Notes: generated by a model not told the origin, from the sequence alone. A stretch of DNA of 64,000 bases from Halorientalis sp. (GCF_028275115.1 NZ_JAQCNH010000005.1:1-64000), one strand, 5' to 3'. Counted from the first letter of the stretch, positions 25,413 through 34,303 are shown. Numbers and translations: made by a program.

Positions 25413-27404
25413 ATGCACCGGACCCGGCTCGTCGAGGCAGGTTTCGCGGTGGTCGTTCTCGGTGCCGTCGTAGTGGTCGGCGCGATGGCACTGGGCGGCG
25501 ACACTACGCGTCCGCCGACCGACGTGACGACTCACAGCGATGGCAACGCGAGCGACGACGCGGCAGTGGTGCAGTTCGAGAGTGAGGCGGCAGTCACGGC
25601 GTACGTCCAGCGAGGCCAGCGGCTCGCGGCAGTCGACGCGCCGTTTCAGGTGCAGCGGTTCCGGACGACTGCACAGCCGACCGTCGGCCGCACGGAACCC
25701 GGGGCCGTGATGAACGCGGCCGACGGCGGCGGCGAGTCGAGTTTGGTCGACGACGGAAGCGTTCCCGACCGCGTTTCCAGCACGAACGTTCAGGTAGCCG
25801 GTCTCCAGGAGCCGGATATCCTGAAGGCCGACGGGCAGCACGTCTACTATGCACCACAGCACCAGCGGGTCGAGCCATGGAGCGGGCGAGTGCGACCGGA
25901 CCGTGGCGAGAGCGAGACGCACGTTCTCTCTGCGACCCCACCAGAGACCCCCGCAGAGGTCGGGTCGATCGACGCCAGCGGTCGTCTCGTCCGGGTCGAC
26001 GACACGCTCGTGATTGTCGAGAACGACGAGTTGCGGGGGTACGACGTGAGTGAACCCGCCGCACCCGCACAGACCTGGACCTATCCCCTCAAAGACGAGG
26101 TCGTCGCCGTGCGCGAACGCGGCGGGCGACTCTACCTGGTCACGCGGTCGTCGGTGTCGGTCGACGACCCCTGTCCGGTGGAACCGCTGGGCGGCGAGGC
26201 AGCTATCGCCTGTGGCGACGTCTATCGCCCGACGCGGCAGGTACCGGTCGACGCCACATACTCGGCGCTCGCGCTCGACGCCGAGAGCGGCACGGTCGGT
26301 GACGCGATCGGTTTCGTCGGCACACAGGACGACACGGTCGTCTACATGTCTAACCGGTCGCTGTACGTGACCTACACCGAGCGCAGCGAGCGCGGGGCGC
26401 TCCGCGTGGACTTCCTGCTGGAACGGCAGCGTGACCGGCTCCCGGCGTGGGCACTCGACCGACTCGAGGAGATCCGGAGCTACAACATCTCCGCGACCTC
26501 GAGAGAGCGGGAGGCCGATCGAGTCCTCCGCGAGTGGCTCGCCACGCTCGACCGGTCCAGACGCGACCGCGTGTCGAGCGAGATTCGCAACGACTACCGC
26601 TCGTATCTCGAGGACCACCAGCGCGACCTGCTCACGACGGGCATCGTCAAGGTCGGCGTCGACGACACGGACCTCACCGTCGAGACTGTGGGGACGGTTC
26701 CGGGCCGGCCGCTGAACCAGTTCTCCCTCTCGGAACATGAGGGGACGCTCCGAGTGACGGCGACGATTCCGGCCGCGGGCGGCGCGCAGTCGGCCAACGA
26801 CCTGTACGCCCTGGACGCCGAGAGCCTAGATCGACTCGGTGCTGCGACGGGTATGGGCGTGAACGAGGAGGTGTTCGCCGTCCGTTATATCGGTGACACG
26901 GCGTACGCCGTCACGTTCCGGCGGATCGACCCCTTCCATGTCGTGGACGTCTCGGACCCGCGAGACCCCGAGGAAGTCGGCCAACTCGAGCTCCCGGGCT
27001 TTTCCTCGTACCTCCACCCCGTCGACGAGGACCACATCCTCGGAATCGGCGAGGAAGACGGCCAGGTCAAGGCCGTGCTGTTCGACGTCTCCGACCCATC
27101 GGATCCGACCATCGACGACGACTTCCTGTTCGGCGCGGGCCGGTCTGCCGTCTCGGAGAGCCACCACGCATTCTTGCTCGACCGGCGCCACGAGGTCTTC
27201 TTCCTCCCGACCGGCCAGGGTGGCAGAGTCGTCGACTACAGCGACGGGGAACTCTCGCTCGAGACGACCGTCGAAACCGACGGCACGACCCTGCGCGCGA
27301 TGTACGTCGACGACTACATGTACGTGTTCGGCCGCGAAGAACTGGCCGTAATCGACGAGCGCACCTGGAACCGGACCCGGACCGTCGACCTCGACGGGAC
27401 GTAG
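25413..27404 (+). CDS. Secreted beta-propeller-domain protein
   Basis: This 663-residue protein has an N-terminal signal anchor (GFAVVVLGAVVVVGAMAL) and then several beta-propeller-type repeats. These include SSTNVQVAGLQEPDILKADG, the typical opening of the C-terminal beta-propeller family PF09826, and FHVVDVSDPRDPEEVGQLELP and VLFDVSDPSDPTI, which look like consecutive blades. A helical insertion rich in Arg/Asp (about 340-400) interrupts the propeller. It should be displayed on the cell surface; ligand or partner unknown. It appears monocistronic. Confidence 0.88.
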   Translation: MHRTRLVEAGFAVVVLGAVVVVGAMALGGDTTRPPTDVTTHSDGNASDDAAVVQFESEAAVTAYVQRGQRLAAVDAPFQVQRFRTTAQPTVGRTEPGAVMNAADGGGESSLVDDGSVPDRVSSTNVQVAGLQEPDILKADGQHVYYAPQHQRVEPWSGRVRPDRGESETHVLSATPPETPAEVGSIDASGRLVRVDDTLVIVENDELRGYDVSEPAAPAQTWTYPLKDEVVAVRERGGRLYLVTRSSVSVDDPCPVEPLGGEAAIACGDVYRPTRQVPVDATYSALALDAESGTVGDAIGFVGTQDDTVVYMSNRSLYVTYTERSERGALRVDFLLERQRDRLPAWALDRLEEIRSYNISATSREREADRVLREWLATLDRSRRDRVSSEIRNDYRSYLEDHQRDLLTTGIVKVGVDDTDLTVETVGTVPGRPLNQFSLSEHEGTLRVTATIPAAGGAQSANDLYALDAESLDRLGAATGMGVNEEVFAVRYIGDTAYAVTFRRIDPFHVVDVSDPRDPEEVGQLELPGFSSYLHPVDEDHILGIGEEDGQVKAVLFDVSDPSDPTIDDDFLFGAGRSAVSESHHAFLLDRRHEVFFLPTGQGGRVVDYSDGELSLETTVETDGTTLRAMYVDDYMYVFGREELAVIDERTWNRTRTVDLDGT

Positions 27405-27507
27405 CTCGTCCAGCAAGCACCATCTCGGCGAAGTCGCAGTAGTATGGTTATTTATCGTTACATTCATAGGCGACTACCGTCTACCGTGAGCGTGAGTAAG
27501 AGTAACA

Positions 27508-27681
27508 ATGTCAATGGGTGCCTACGACGAGGAAGAACACGAGCGCCGTGAGCGGAAAAACAGCGAGGTAGACACTGACTTCGACGACGAGCGGACGAAC
27601 TACAACGGAGAGGTCGACTACGACAGCGGCGAGTCCGCGGAGGACTTACTCGACCAGTTCAGGATGATGAACTCGGAGTAG
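27508..27681 (+). CDS. Small acidic haloarchaeal protein (DUF5786-like)
   Basis: This 57-residue protein, MSMGAYDEEEHERRERK onward with a VDYDSGESAEDLLDQF tail, fits the haloarchaeal DUF5786 family (from memory). It has about one third acidic residues and no hydrophobic core segment, so it may be partly unfolded or bind a partner. A ggttatttatcg box lies about 60 bp upstream. Its end overlaps the convergent membrane gene by 23 bp. Confidence 0.8.
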   Translation: MSMGAYDEEEHERRERKNSEVDTDFDDERTNYNGEVDYDSGESAEDLLDQFRMMNSE

Positions 27682-28378
27682 TTGTTTCTGTCCGGACCCG
27701 CAACAGGCACACCGACGCGCCAGTGACGACAGTGACGGCGACGACGTGGCCGATGACGGCTGTCCGGAGGACCGGCGCCGAGGCGAGGAACGGAACCAGT
27801 GCAACTTGGAGGACGCCAAAGCCCATCGTCTCCAAGTCCGCTCGCTGGAGCGCACGGGCCGTCGACGGGTCGAACTGGTAGCGGGCCGACCGCCACAGCG
27901 CTACGACGCTGGCCCACCAGCCGGTTCCGATACGGTAACATACGTCCCACAGCACTAGCAGGACGAGATAGACCACGAGTATCGGTGGCTCCGGGCCGAA
28001 CAACGTGGTCAGAATCGGTGTCCCCGACTGGGGTCCGAACACGAACAGGTGCGTAATCAACGCCACGTACGCCAGCACCGAGAGGACCACCTCGACGCTG
28101 GACCCGAAGAGGAGGCGCCGGTAGCTCTCGGGGACGGCTTCGCCGCGGACCAGTTGGCTAATCCGGAGCATCTCGACACTTCCGACAGTCGCGACGCCGA
28201 CTGCGACGGTGCCCACGGCGGCCGCCATCCAGAGGTCGTAGACCGCCGCCAACACTACCACCGCGGTCTCGAAGATGAGAAACTGCATGATGACCGCCGC
28301 ACGCGTCGAGATATCGATGCCCGGCAGCGCCCCGACGATACTCTCGTACGTCCAGGTCTCTCCGTATTCGGGTTCCAT
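27659..28378 (-). CDS. Polytopic membrane protein, haloarchaeal hypothetical
   Basis: This 239-residue protein has about six predicted transmembrane helices, for example AAVIMQFLIFETAVVVLAAVY, VVLSVLAYVALITHLFVF and PPILVVYLVLLVLWDVCY. A charged loop (RSARYQFDPSTARALQRADL) lies between helices 4 and 5. No family is recognised. The start is adjacent to the epimerase-like gene upstream, which ends in the same bases (28378), so the two are probably co-transcribed. Confidence 0.78.
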   Translation of the reverse strand: MEPEYGETWTYESIVGALPGIDISTRAAVIMQFLIFETAVVVLAAVYDLWMAAAVGTVAVGVATVGSVEMLRISQLVRGEAVPESYRRLLFGSSVEVVLSVLAYVALITHLFVFGPQSGTPILTTLFGPEPPILVVYLVLLVLWDVCYRIGTGWWASVVALWRSARYQFDPSTARALQRADLETMGFGVLQVALVPFLASAPVLRTAVIGHVVAVTVVTGASVCLLRVRTETTTPSSSS

Positions 28379-29307
28379 CAGCGCTCCCCCGCGGCGGCCG
28401 GTTTCGGCCTGCAGGTGACGGTGGTACCATCGACCGCCCGCCGGACCGCGGTCTCGAACGGCGTCAGTTCGATGGGCAGGAACTCACGGACGCTGTCGTC
28501 TCGCACCACGACCGCGTTTTTGACGCCCAGAAGCAACGGATGCGCGACCGACCGGGGAACGTCGGTCACCAGGGTCACCAAGCGAGACGAGAGCTTCGGC
28601 GTCAGTGCCGGTACCGGGACGATCACCGGTCGCCAGCCGGTGACGATTTCGGCCGTCCGGGCCATCACCTGCTTGTAGCTCATGACCTCCGGCCCACCGA
28701 TATCGACCGTCCGACCGGCGAGTTCGGGCACGTCGAGGACGCCGACCAGATACGTCACCGCGTCGTCGATAGCGATGGGTTGACATGGTGTATCGACCCA
28801 CTGCGGGGTGACCATCACCGGGAGACGAACCGCTAGCTGGCGGACCAACTCGAAGCCGGCACTGCCGTCGCCGACGATCATCGCCGCCCGTAGACTCGTC
28901 AGCGCGAACTCCGCATCGGCGAGAATCCGTTCGACCTCGCGCCGCGATTCGAGATGCGCAGAGAGTCGGTCACAGTCCTCGCCCAGTCCACCCAGATAGA
29001 GCACTCGCTCGACACCGGCGTCCTCGGCCGCGGCGGCGAAGTTCGTCGCCGCCCGCCGGTCCCGCTCCACGTAGTCCGGCCCCGCACGCATCGAATGGAC
29101 CAGGTAGTACGCCGCCTCGACGTCGTCCAGCGCCGCGTCGAAGCTTCCGGGCCTCAGCAGGTCACCCTCGAAAATCGTCACCGCGTCGGGGCCATCGTAT
29201 CCGCCGCGGTCCCGGACGAGTACGGACACGTCGTGGCCGGCGGACAGAAGCGCCGGCACGAGGTGGCCGCCGACGAATCCGGTCGCACCGGTCACCAGCA
29301 CGCGCAT
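28378..29307 (-). CDS. NAD(P)-binding atypical SDR
   Basis: This 309-residue protein has the extended-SDR glycine motif TGATGFVGGHL (residues 6-16) and no clear YxxxK, as in atypical SDR subgroups (SDR_a5-like). Residues AYYLVHSM and LRAAMIVGDGSAG follow the pattern of quinone-oxidoreductase/epimerase-like proteins. The C-terminus (about 200-309) is substrate-specific and not assignable. It heads a two-gene unit with the membrane protein at 27659, hinting at action on a membrane component. A 60-bp duplication lies just upstream of its start. Confidence 0.85.
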   Translation of the reverse strand: MRVLVTGATGFVGGHLVPALLSAGHDVSVLVRDRGGYDGPDAVTIFEGDLLRPGSFDAALDDVEAAYYLVHSMRAGPDYVERDRRAATNFAAAAEDAGVERVLYLGGLGEDCDRLSAHLESRREVERILADAEFALTSLRAAMIVGDGSAGFELVRQLAVRLPVMVTPQWVDTPCQPIAIDDAVTYLVGVLDVPELAGRTVDIGGPEVMSYKQVMARTAEIVTGWRPVIVPVPALTPKLSSRLVTLVTDVPRSVAHPLLLGVKNAVVVRDDSVREFLPIELTPFETAVRRAVDGTTVTCRPKPAAAGER

Positions 29308-29349
29308 ATCCCATGGATGGCCCCGTGTGTCTTAATTGGTCCCCAGTTC

Positions 29350-29447
29350 TCTCGGCTACGACTCGCGCAGGTCGCTGACACTGCTCACTCGCAGTCTCCG
29401 CGACGACCGTCTCGGCTACGACTCGCGCAGGTCGCTGACACTGCTCA
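29350..29447. repeat. Direct duplication (period 60 bp) of a gene 3' end
   Basis: Two copies of a 38-bp sequence lie at 29350-29387 and 29410-29447, exactly 60 bp apart. The similarity continues imperfectly past each copy (tctccgc). The copy at 29410 contains the last codons of the gene ending at 29416; the copy at 29350 is its extra downstream duplicate and fills most of the spacer to the SDR start at 29307. It looks like a local tandem duplication. Confidence 0.85.
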
Positions 29448-29946
29448 TCGTCTCCGCCAACGGTTCCCCACCGCCTAACCCCGTCGAGAGCGTCGCAGCG
29501 ACGGCTTCCCGCGCCCCTGGAATCGGCTCGTGTGTCTCGACGTACGCCGCCAGCGCGAACGCGCGTTCGCTGACCCCACTCAGTTCCATCGCTTCAGTCC
29601 GCGAGAGCGTCGCGTCCAGCCAGTCCCGGACGATTTCACGACCCGGCGGACCGACCGGCGAAACCTGCTCACCGAGCAGGTGCAGTGTCTTCGCGGCCGT
29701 CGTCGGCGCCACTTCGGCCACGCTAGCTGCCGTCTCGATGGAGCGACCACCAGCGTACACCTCGACGACGGTCGCCGCTACCGCCGGTTCGCAGGGGAGT
29801 GCATCGGCGTGCTCGGCCAGTCGCGCGGCAAGGTCCGCGTCGGTCTCGTCGACAGTCGCCACACCCCGGTCCTGCTGTTTCTTGGTCACTTCCACCCCTG
29901 CGGCGATATCCGACAACCCCATACGCGAGCGTTCTGCCATCATCAT
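29416..29946 (-). CDS. Haloarchaeal conserved protein (DUF7858-like)
   Basis: This 176-residue acidic, helical protein begins MMMAERSRMGLSDIAAGVEVT. The LAARLAEHADALPCEP region and the GGRSIETAASVAEVAPTTAAKTL repeats suggest helix-turn-helix-like bundles. The family name is from memory. It is divergent from TFB; the spacer carries a perfect 23-bp palindrome. Its end lies inside one copy of the 60-bp duplication. It may begin at the second or third Met. Function unknown. Confidence 0.75.
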   Translation of the reverse strand: MMMAERSRMGLSDIAAGVEVTKKQQDRGVATVDETDADLAARLAEHADALPCEPAVAATVVEVYAGGRSIETAASVAEVAPTTAAKTLHLLGEQVSPVGPPGREIVRDWLDATLSRTEAMELSGVSERAFALAAYVETHEPIPGAREAVAATLSTGLGGGEPLAETMSSVSDLRES

Positions 29947-30016
29947 AATAAATGTTCGTGACGCTGAACAAGCGACCGTCCGGGACGACGACGGCCCGAG
30001 CCGGACAGTCGACTGG

Positions 30017-30039
30017 AACGTACCGGTTACCGGTACGTT
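30017..30039. promoter_or_regulatory. Perfect 23-bp palindrome, candidate operator between two divergent genes
   Basis: The arms AACGTACCGGT and ACCGGTACGTT (11 bp each) flank a single central T, giving a perfect inverted repeat. It lies about 70 bp before the ATG at 29946 of the minus-strand gene, about 45 bp upstream of the TATA box of TFB, and well outside any coding region. The shape fits a dimeric DNA-binding regulator. Confidence 0.75.
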
Positions 30040-30080
30040 GTTTCGGCCGCAACCCGTCGTCTCCGGGCGGTCCGAGCGTT

Positions 30081-30090
30081 CTTTAAATAG
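30081..30090 (+). promoter_or_regulatory. TATA box of the TFB gene
   Basis: The sequence ctttaaatag lies about 30 bp before the ATG at 30119, matching the canonical spacing for a leaderless haloarchaeal transcript. The preceding gcgtt could be part of the BRE. Confidence 0.7.
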
Positions 30091-30118
30091 TGATTCCGGG
30101 CCAACCTTCGACTGTAAG

Positions 30119-30982
30119 ATGGCTACGTCAACACAGTGCTGTCCGGAGTGTCAGGGTAGACTCCGCAAGAGCGAGAGCGAAACGGTGTGTGGGGAGTGCG
30201 GGCTCGTTGTCGCGGAAGACAACATCGACCGGGGTCCCGAGTGGCGCAGTTTCGCCGACGACGAGGCGAACAGGGAACGGACCGGCGCACCGCTGACTCG
30301 GTCGCGTCACGACCGGGGTCTCACCACCGAGATCGGGCGGTCGACCCGCCTCAAAGGTCGCAAACGGCGCCGGTTCGCCCGGATGCGTCGGCAGCACAAC
30401 CGCGCTCGAATCAGGTCCAAAGCCGAGCGCAACAGAGTGTACGCGTTCGGCGAGATTCGCCGGCTCGTCAGCACACTCGATCTGACCGACCACGTTCGCG
30501 ATCAGGCCTGTGTCCTCTTCGAGTCCGCTCAAAAAGAGGACCTCCTCCGGGGTCGCTCCATCGAGGGGTTCACCGCCGCCGTCGTCTACGCGACCTGCCG
30601 GACTTCCGCCGTCTCGCGGACACTCGACGAGGTGGTCGGCGCCGCCCGCGCTTCCAAGAGCGAACTCACGGCCGCATACGACGCGCTGAACCGGGACCTC
30701 GGCCTCCCGACCGGCCCCATCGACCCTGCGGAGTACCTGCCCCGCTTCGCCAGCCGACTCGACCTTCCGCAGGCAGTCGAGCGCCGGGCTGACGCGCTCG
30801 TCGGCACCGCTCGAGAGCGCGGGCTGGTGTCGGGTCGGGACCCATCTGGCGTCGCCGCCGGCTGTCTCTACCTCGCCGCACGGGAACTGGAACGTGATCT
30901 CACGCAGGCCGAAGTAGCCGAAACCGCGGGTGTGACGCCGGTGACGCTCCGGGCGACCTATCAGGCACTCAGCGAGGACTGA
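30119..30982 (+). CDS. tfb: Transcription initiation factor IIB (TFB)
   Basis: TFB recruits RNA polymerase to TBP-bound promoters. The 287-residue protein has the N-terminal zinc ribbon (CPECQ...VCGECGLVV), the B-linker EWRSFADDE, and two cyclin repeats (about 105-190 and 200-287), the first containing RSIEGFTAAVVYATCR and the second containing SGVAAGCLYLAARE with the typical C-terminal recognition helix. Haloarchaea have several TFBs, so this may act on a subset of promoters. The frame is open far upstream but homologues begin at this Met. Its end overlaps the convergent ATPase by 22 bp. Confidence 0.95.
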   Translation: MATSTQCCPECQGRLRKSESETVCGECGLVVAEDNIDRGPEWRSFADDEANRERTGAPLTRSRHDRGLTTEIGRSTRLKGRKRRRFARMRRQHNRARIRSKAERNRVYAFGEIRRLVSTLDLTDHVRDQACVLFESAQKEDLLRGRSIEGFTAAVVYATCRTSAVSRTLDEVVGAARASKSELTAAYDALNRDLGLPTGPIDPAEYLPRFASRLDLPQAVERRADALVGTARERGLVSGRDPSGVAAGCLYLAARELERDLTQAEVAETAGVTPVTLRATYQALSED

Positions 30983-31626
30983 ACCGCCGCGGCCAGCCGT
31001 TCGACCTGGCCGGCCACCTCGCTGTCCGGAGCCGCCTGCGTCACGGGCTGGCCACGGGCCTGTGCGTCAGCCAGTGTCGCCGATTCCGGGAGTGCCGTGA
31101 CCGGCGCGCCGAGTTCGCGGGCCAGCGCGTCCACTGTCCCGTCGTCCGTCGCCCGGTTCAGCACGATCCGGACCAGCCCAGCGTCCAGTTCTCGCGCCAG
31201 CGCCCGGGCGCGGACCGCGTTAGCGACCGCCGGTTCGGCCGGCGTCGTCACCAACACGCACGCATCCGCAACGCACAGCCCGAGGCCCACGTCTCCGCCC
31301 AGCCCGGCCGGACAGTCGACGACTACCCGGCCGTACTCGGCGGCGACCGACTCGACCGCTGCCACCAGCCGCGTCGGCTCGACCGCTCGCGCTCCCGCCA
31401 GCGACCGGCCGCACGGGAGGATAGCGACCGGCGTGTCTTCCCGGACCGCCTCGACCGGTGCCGCACGTCCGGCGAGCACGTCGTGGAGGTCCGGGCCGCG
31501 AGCAGCTGGGAGGTCCGCCATCCCCAAGTCCGCGTCGACGACCACCGCGTCCAGCGCGGCCGCCAGATTGTACGCCACCGTCGACTTTCCGACGCCACCT
31601 TTCCCGCCGGTGACCGCCAGGATCAT
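30961..31626 (-). CDS. MinD/ParA-like ATPase
   Basis: This 221-residue ATPase starts with the deviant Walker A GGKGGVGKST (residues 7-16). Other motifs are DADLGMADL, and VVVDCPAGLGG for Walker B. It lacks an obvious C-terminal amphipathic membrane-targeting helix, so it may position a protein complex rather than the division septum. It starts 4 bp before the end of the preceding DUF gene (31623), which places it in one operon with the genes up to 33587 and possibly to MCM. Confidence 0.9.
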   Translation of the reverse strand: MILAVTGGKGGVGKSTVAYNLAAALDAVVVDADLGMADLPAARGPDLHDVLAGRAAPVEAVREDTPVAILPCGRSLAGARAVEPTRLVAAVESVAAEYGRVVVDCPAGLGGDVGLGLCVADACVLVTTPAEPAVANAVRARALARELDAGLVRIVLNRATDDGTVDALARELGAPVTALPESATLADAQARGQPVTQAAPDSEVAGQVERLAAAVQSSLSA

Positions 31627-32405
31627 GCTACCCGGTCCAGTCGCTCGACCGGCACTGTCGCCGTCTCGGCGCGGTCGACCAGTTCCGACGCTCGTGCCGC
31701 CAGCCGTGACAGTCGGTCGACATCCCGGGAGAGTTGTGCATTTAGGTCACGAGCGCCGGCGATGCCTCCGAGCTCTCGGAGCGCCTCGGTTGCGTCCGGC
31801 ACCCGCGTCGTCGCCGAGAGTCGGTCAGCGGTCTCGACCCGACCCGCGACGGCGTCGAGCGTCGCCGTGACGGGACCACCGCCGGGGTTCGGGCCGGCAC
31901 TGTCACCGCCGGCGTCCGCGACGGCCGCTGTCGGCTCTGTGTCGCCAGGCGCCGCCGTGTTTTCCCGACCGGTCCGGAGCGTGGACGGCCGCGCTCCACT
32001 ATCGGTATCGGGCGTCGGCACGGCGTCCCGTGGCGGACGAGGTGCACCGAGCGTCCGGACGACGCCGTCGGGTGTCGTCTCGACTGCCGGGACGGCGACC
32101 CGCGGCGCCACGCCGTCGGCGTCGTCGGTCTCGACGGGTTCGGTCTCCTCGACGACCAGCGGGGGGTCGACTGGCGGTGCCGGACTCGCGACACCGAGCG
32201 GTCGGACGTCGTCGGCTCCCAGAACGCACGCGAAGCCCTCGTCGTCCCACCCCTCGGCGGGCACGCCCTGTCGGCGCGGCGGCCAGAGCGGCCCGTCGAG
32301 TCGGCTGGTCAGCCGAACGCGGCGAGTGTCGCCCGAGTTCTCGACGCGACCAGTCACGAGCGTCACACCGTCTGCACGCGATGCGGTGCAGGAGAGCGTC
32401 ACCAT
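31623..32405 (-). CDS. Haloarchaeal conserved protein (DUF7857-like)
   Basis: This 260-residue acidic protein has an N-terminal beta domain (about 1-75: TLSCTASRADG, LTSRLDGPLWPPRRQG). A long low-complexity Pro/Asp/Thr-rich linker (about 80-190) and a C-terminal helical domain with SRDVDRLSRLAARASEL follow. The stop overlaps the ATPase start by 4 bp, so translation is probably coupled. Family name is from memory, function unknown; likely a partner of the ATPase. Confidence 0.72.
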   Translation of the reverse strand: MVTLSCTASRADGVTLVTGRVENSGDTRRVRLTSRLDGPLWPPRRQGVPAEGWDDEGFACVLGADDVRPLGVASPAPPVDPPLVVEETEPVETDDADGVAPRVAVPAVETTPDGVVRTLGAPRPPRDAVPTPDTDSGARPSTLRTGRENTAAPGDTEPTAAVADAGGDSAGPNPGGGPVTATLDAVAGRVETADRLSATTRVPDATEALRELGGIAGARDLNAQLSRDVDRLSRLAARASELVDRAETATVPVERLDRVA

Positions 32406-32436
32406 GGGACGGGCTGGCCTCGGCCTGGGATATAAA

Positions 32437-33252
32437 CTACAGGCGAAACACCTCCGCGTCTATCCAGTCGGCCGCAGTCGTGGGGTCTGCGAAGCGGTCG
32501 ACCGAAAGCACCACTGGCGCCTGCAGGTCGGCGACCCGCGCCGCGGCCAGTGCCACCGTCACGGCCCCGGCCTCGAACGGGTCGGTCGGCGTCGGCCACG
32601 GTGCGGCCTCGACGGCGTCCCGATACTCGTCGGCGGTCTCGTCCGTGAGGTCGTCACGGGCTGCCCGCCGGAGATTCGCCAGTCTGTCTTCCAGCTCCAT
32701 CCGGCGCTCGCGGGCGTCCCGTGCCGCCCTGGCAGCCTCGGTCGCGGCGTCGTGGCGCTCGCGAGCGGCGATCAACTCCGTCTCCGCCTCGGTGAGGTCC
32801 CGCATCGCCGCCGCCAGTTCGGCCTCCGCCTCGTCGGTCTCGACGTTCCGCGCCCGGAGCGCCCGGACCCGCCCACGCAGTTCCGCCACGCGCTCGTCGA
32901 GGTGGTCGACCTCGTTCGTCCGCTCGGCCACGTCGACTCGGGCCGTCCGCGTCGATACCTCCGGCACCGTCAGCTCGGCCAGCGCCGACTCGGTCTCGGC
33001 GATCCGGTCGTCCTGAGTCGCCGTTCGGCCACGAGAGCGCGCCGCCGCGGTGAGTCCCTGCCGGACCGAGACACACATCTCCGGGTGGATGTCGCCGAGC
33101 CACTCGTGAGCAGGCCCCGGATCGGGGGCCTCGACGGCGATGGCGGTGGGCTCGCCTCGGATCGCCCCGACGGCGTCTGCCCGTGACAGCCCCGACTCAC
33201 GCGCGTCGACGACGCGCCCCTCACGAACCGTGCCCGCGTAGGCGACTCTCAT
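32437..33252 (-). CDS. Coiled-coil protein (DUF7856-like)
   Basis: This 271-residue protein begins MRVAYAGTVREGRVV and contains a long predicted coiled coil (about 95-195, ELRGRVRALRARN and AARAARDARERRMELEDRL) rich in Arg, Ala and Glu. Flanking small beta regions may bind partners. It sits between two other cluster genes with a 4-bp overlap downstream of the gene at 33249. No enzyme motif seen. A structural or scaffold role with the MinD-like ATPase is inferred. Confidence 0.74.
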   Translation of the reverse strand: MRVAYAGTVREGRVVDARESGLSRADAVGAIRGEPTAIAVEAPDPGPAHEWLGDIHPEMCVSVRQGLTAAARSRGRTATQDDRIAETESALAELTVPEVSTRTARVDVAERTNEVDHLDERVAELRGRVRALRARNVETDEAEAELAAAMRDLTEAETELIAARERHDAATEAARAARDARERRMELEDRLANLRRAARDDLTDETADEYRDAVEAAPWPTPTDPFEAGAVTVALAAARVADLQAPVVLSVDRFADPTTAADWIDAEVFRL

Positions 33253-33587
33253 AGCTCGCGGTCTTTCATCACCGCCGGATCGGGGTGGTCGTCGCCACTC
33301 GCGAACTTCGCATACGGCGTACTGGCGTGCTCCCGGTCGGCGTATGACTGTGCGGCCGCCCGGACGCCGTCGGGAACTGCCTCGAACTCGTTGAGCGGCG
33401 CCGTCCGCTCGACCTGCACGTCGACACCGTACTCCGCTCGGAGCCGCAGAGCCAGAAAGGCCCCGAACTCCGTCTCCTCGAACAGTGCCGCGCGGCCGAA
33501 CCGACGAACCACCGTCTCTTGATGCGCCTCACAGGCGTTCCGGAGCGTCTGCCGGGCGGCGCGGGAGTATGTAACCACCAGCAACAC
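33249..33587 (-). CDS. Small haloarchaeal protein (DUF7855-like)
   Basis: The GTG at 33587 gives a 112-residue protein, VLLVVTYSRAARQTLRNACEAHQET, with acidic and basic helices. The ATG 24 bp upstream would add hydrophobic residues MCWAGSSS without family support. An atactttttt element lies 25-35 bp before the GTG, which agrees with leaderless initiation there. Its end overlaps the coiled-coil gene. Family name from memory, function unknown. Confidence 0.68.
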   Translation of the reverse strand: MLLVVTYSRAARQTLRNACEAHQETVVRRFGRAALFEETEFGAFLALRLRAEYGVDVQVERTAPLNEFEAVPDGVRAAAQSYADREHASTPYAKFASGDDHPDPAVMKDREL

Positions 33588-33641
33588 AGACGAACTGCCA
33601 GCCCAACACATCAAAAAAGTATCCACATCGGTCCGGGTTCG

Positions 33642-34250
33642 CTACCCGACGAGGTTGCGGGTACGCACGTCGGCAGTCCCGTCTTCACGGAGTCGCACCT
33701 CCGCGTCGAACAACGACAACAGCGTGTCGATGGTCCGCTGTTCGTGGGCGTTCGGGTCGATGTGGAAGTGAGACACTGCACCGACCGAGTGCAGTTGACC
33801 GGTCAGCGCGTGGAGGAACTCGTACGCGGTTTCCAGATCCACGTACTGCAACAGGGCTGTCAGCGAGTCGAAACAGACCGCGATTCGCTCGTCCCGGCCC
33901 GAAATGAACTCTCCGACTTTGATTCCGATGCCGGTGAGGTCACTGGCGTTCGAGATGGTCTGTACGGCCTGGGAGTCGATGTCGGCGTTTCCACCACCGC
34001 CGACGGTCTCGCCAACGATGATAACGCCGAAGTCCCTGGGGTCAGTGCCGTGAACTGACCGCCACCGGTCGAGACAGGCGCCGGCCGGCGTGGTGAACGA
34101 GACCCACAGCACGCTCGCGTCACCGGGCGCGGCCTGTGTGAGCATGTCGACGCAGGCCTCGTCGGTTCCGCTCGTCATCGACGGCGCACCGAGCATGACT
34201 GTCGTCGCGTTCCCAATTCGTTCGTTAATGTCGGACTTCTCGGCTGTCAC
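33642..34250 (-). CDS. RecA-like DUF7504 protein
   Basis: This 202-residue protein has a KaiC/RecA-like fold pattern without a proper Walker A: TTVMLGAPSMTSGTDEACVDML stands where GxxGxGKT is expected. Strands VLWVSFTTP and RIAVCFDSLTALLQYVD correspond to the Walker B region of RecA-like ATPases. Such degenerate ATPase folds are common in haloarchaea (DUF7504, from memory) and may bind rather than hydrolyse nucleotides. It belongs to the cluster upstream of MCM. Confidence 0.72.
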   Translation of the reverse strand: MTAEKSDINERIGNATTVMLGAPSMTSGTDEACVDMLTQAAPGDASVLWVSFTTPAGACLDRWRSVHGTDPRDFGVIIVGETVGGGGNADIDSQAVQTISNASDLTGIGIKVGEFISGRDERIAVCFDSLTALLQYVDLETAYEFLHALTGQLHSVGAVSHFHIDPNAHEQRTIDTLLSLFDAEVRLREDGTADVRTRNLVG

Positions 34251-34303
34251 CGGCGTTCTGTCTTTTTATTTGGGAGAGTCCAATTAAAAACCTCGGGTGT
34301 TGT

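Noticed and set aside
29350-29447. Direct repeats considered as a CRISPR array.
   Set aside because: Only two copies exist, one being coding sequence; no spacers or cas genes are present.
29336-30118. N-terminal extension of the TFB frame.
   Set aside because: The extension is antisense to the DUF7858-like gene, and TFB starts at the Met at 30119 with a TATA box in place.
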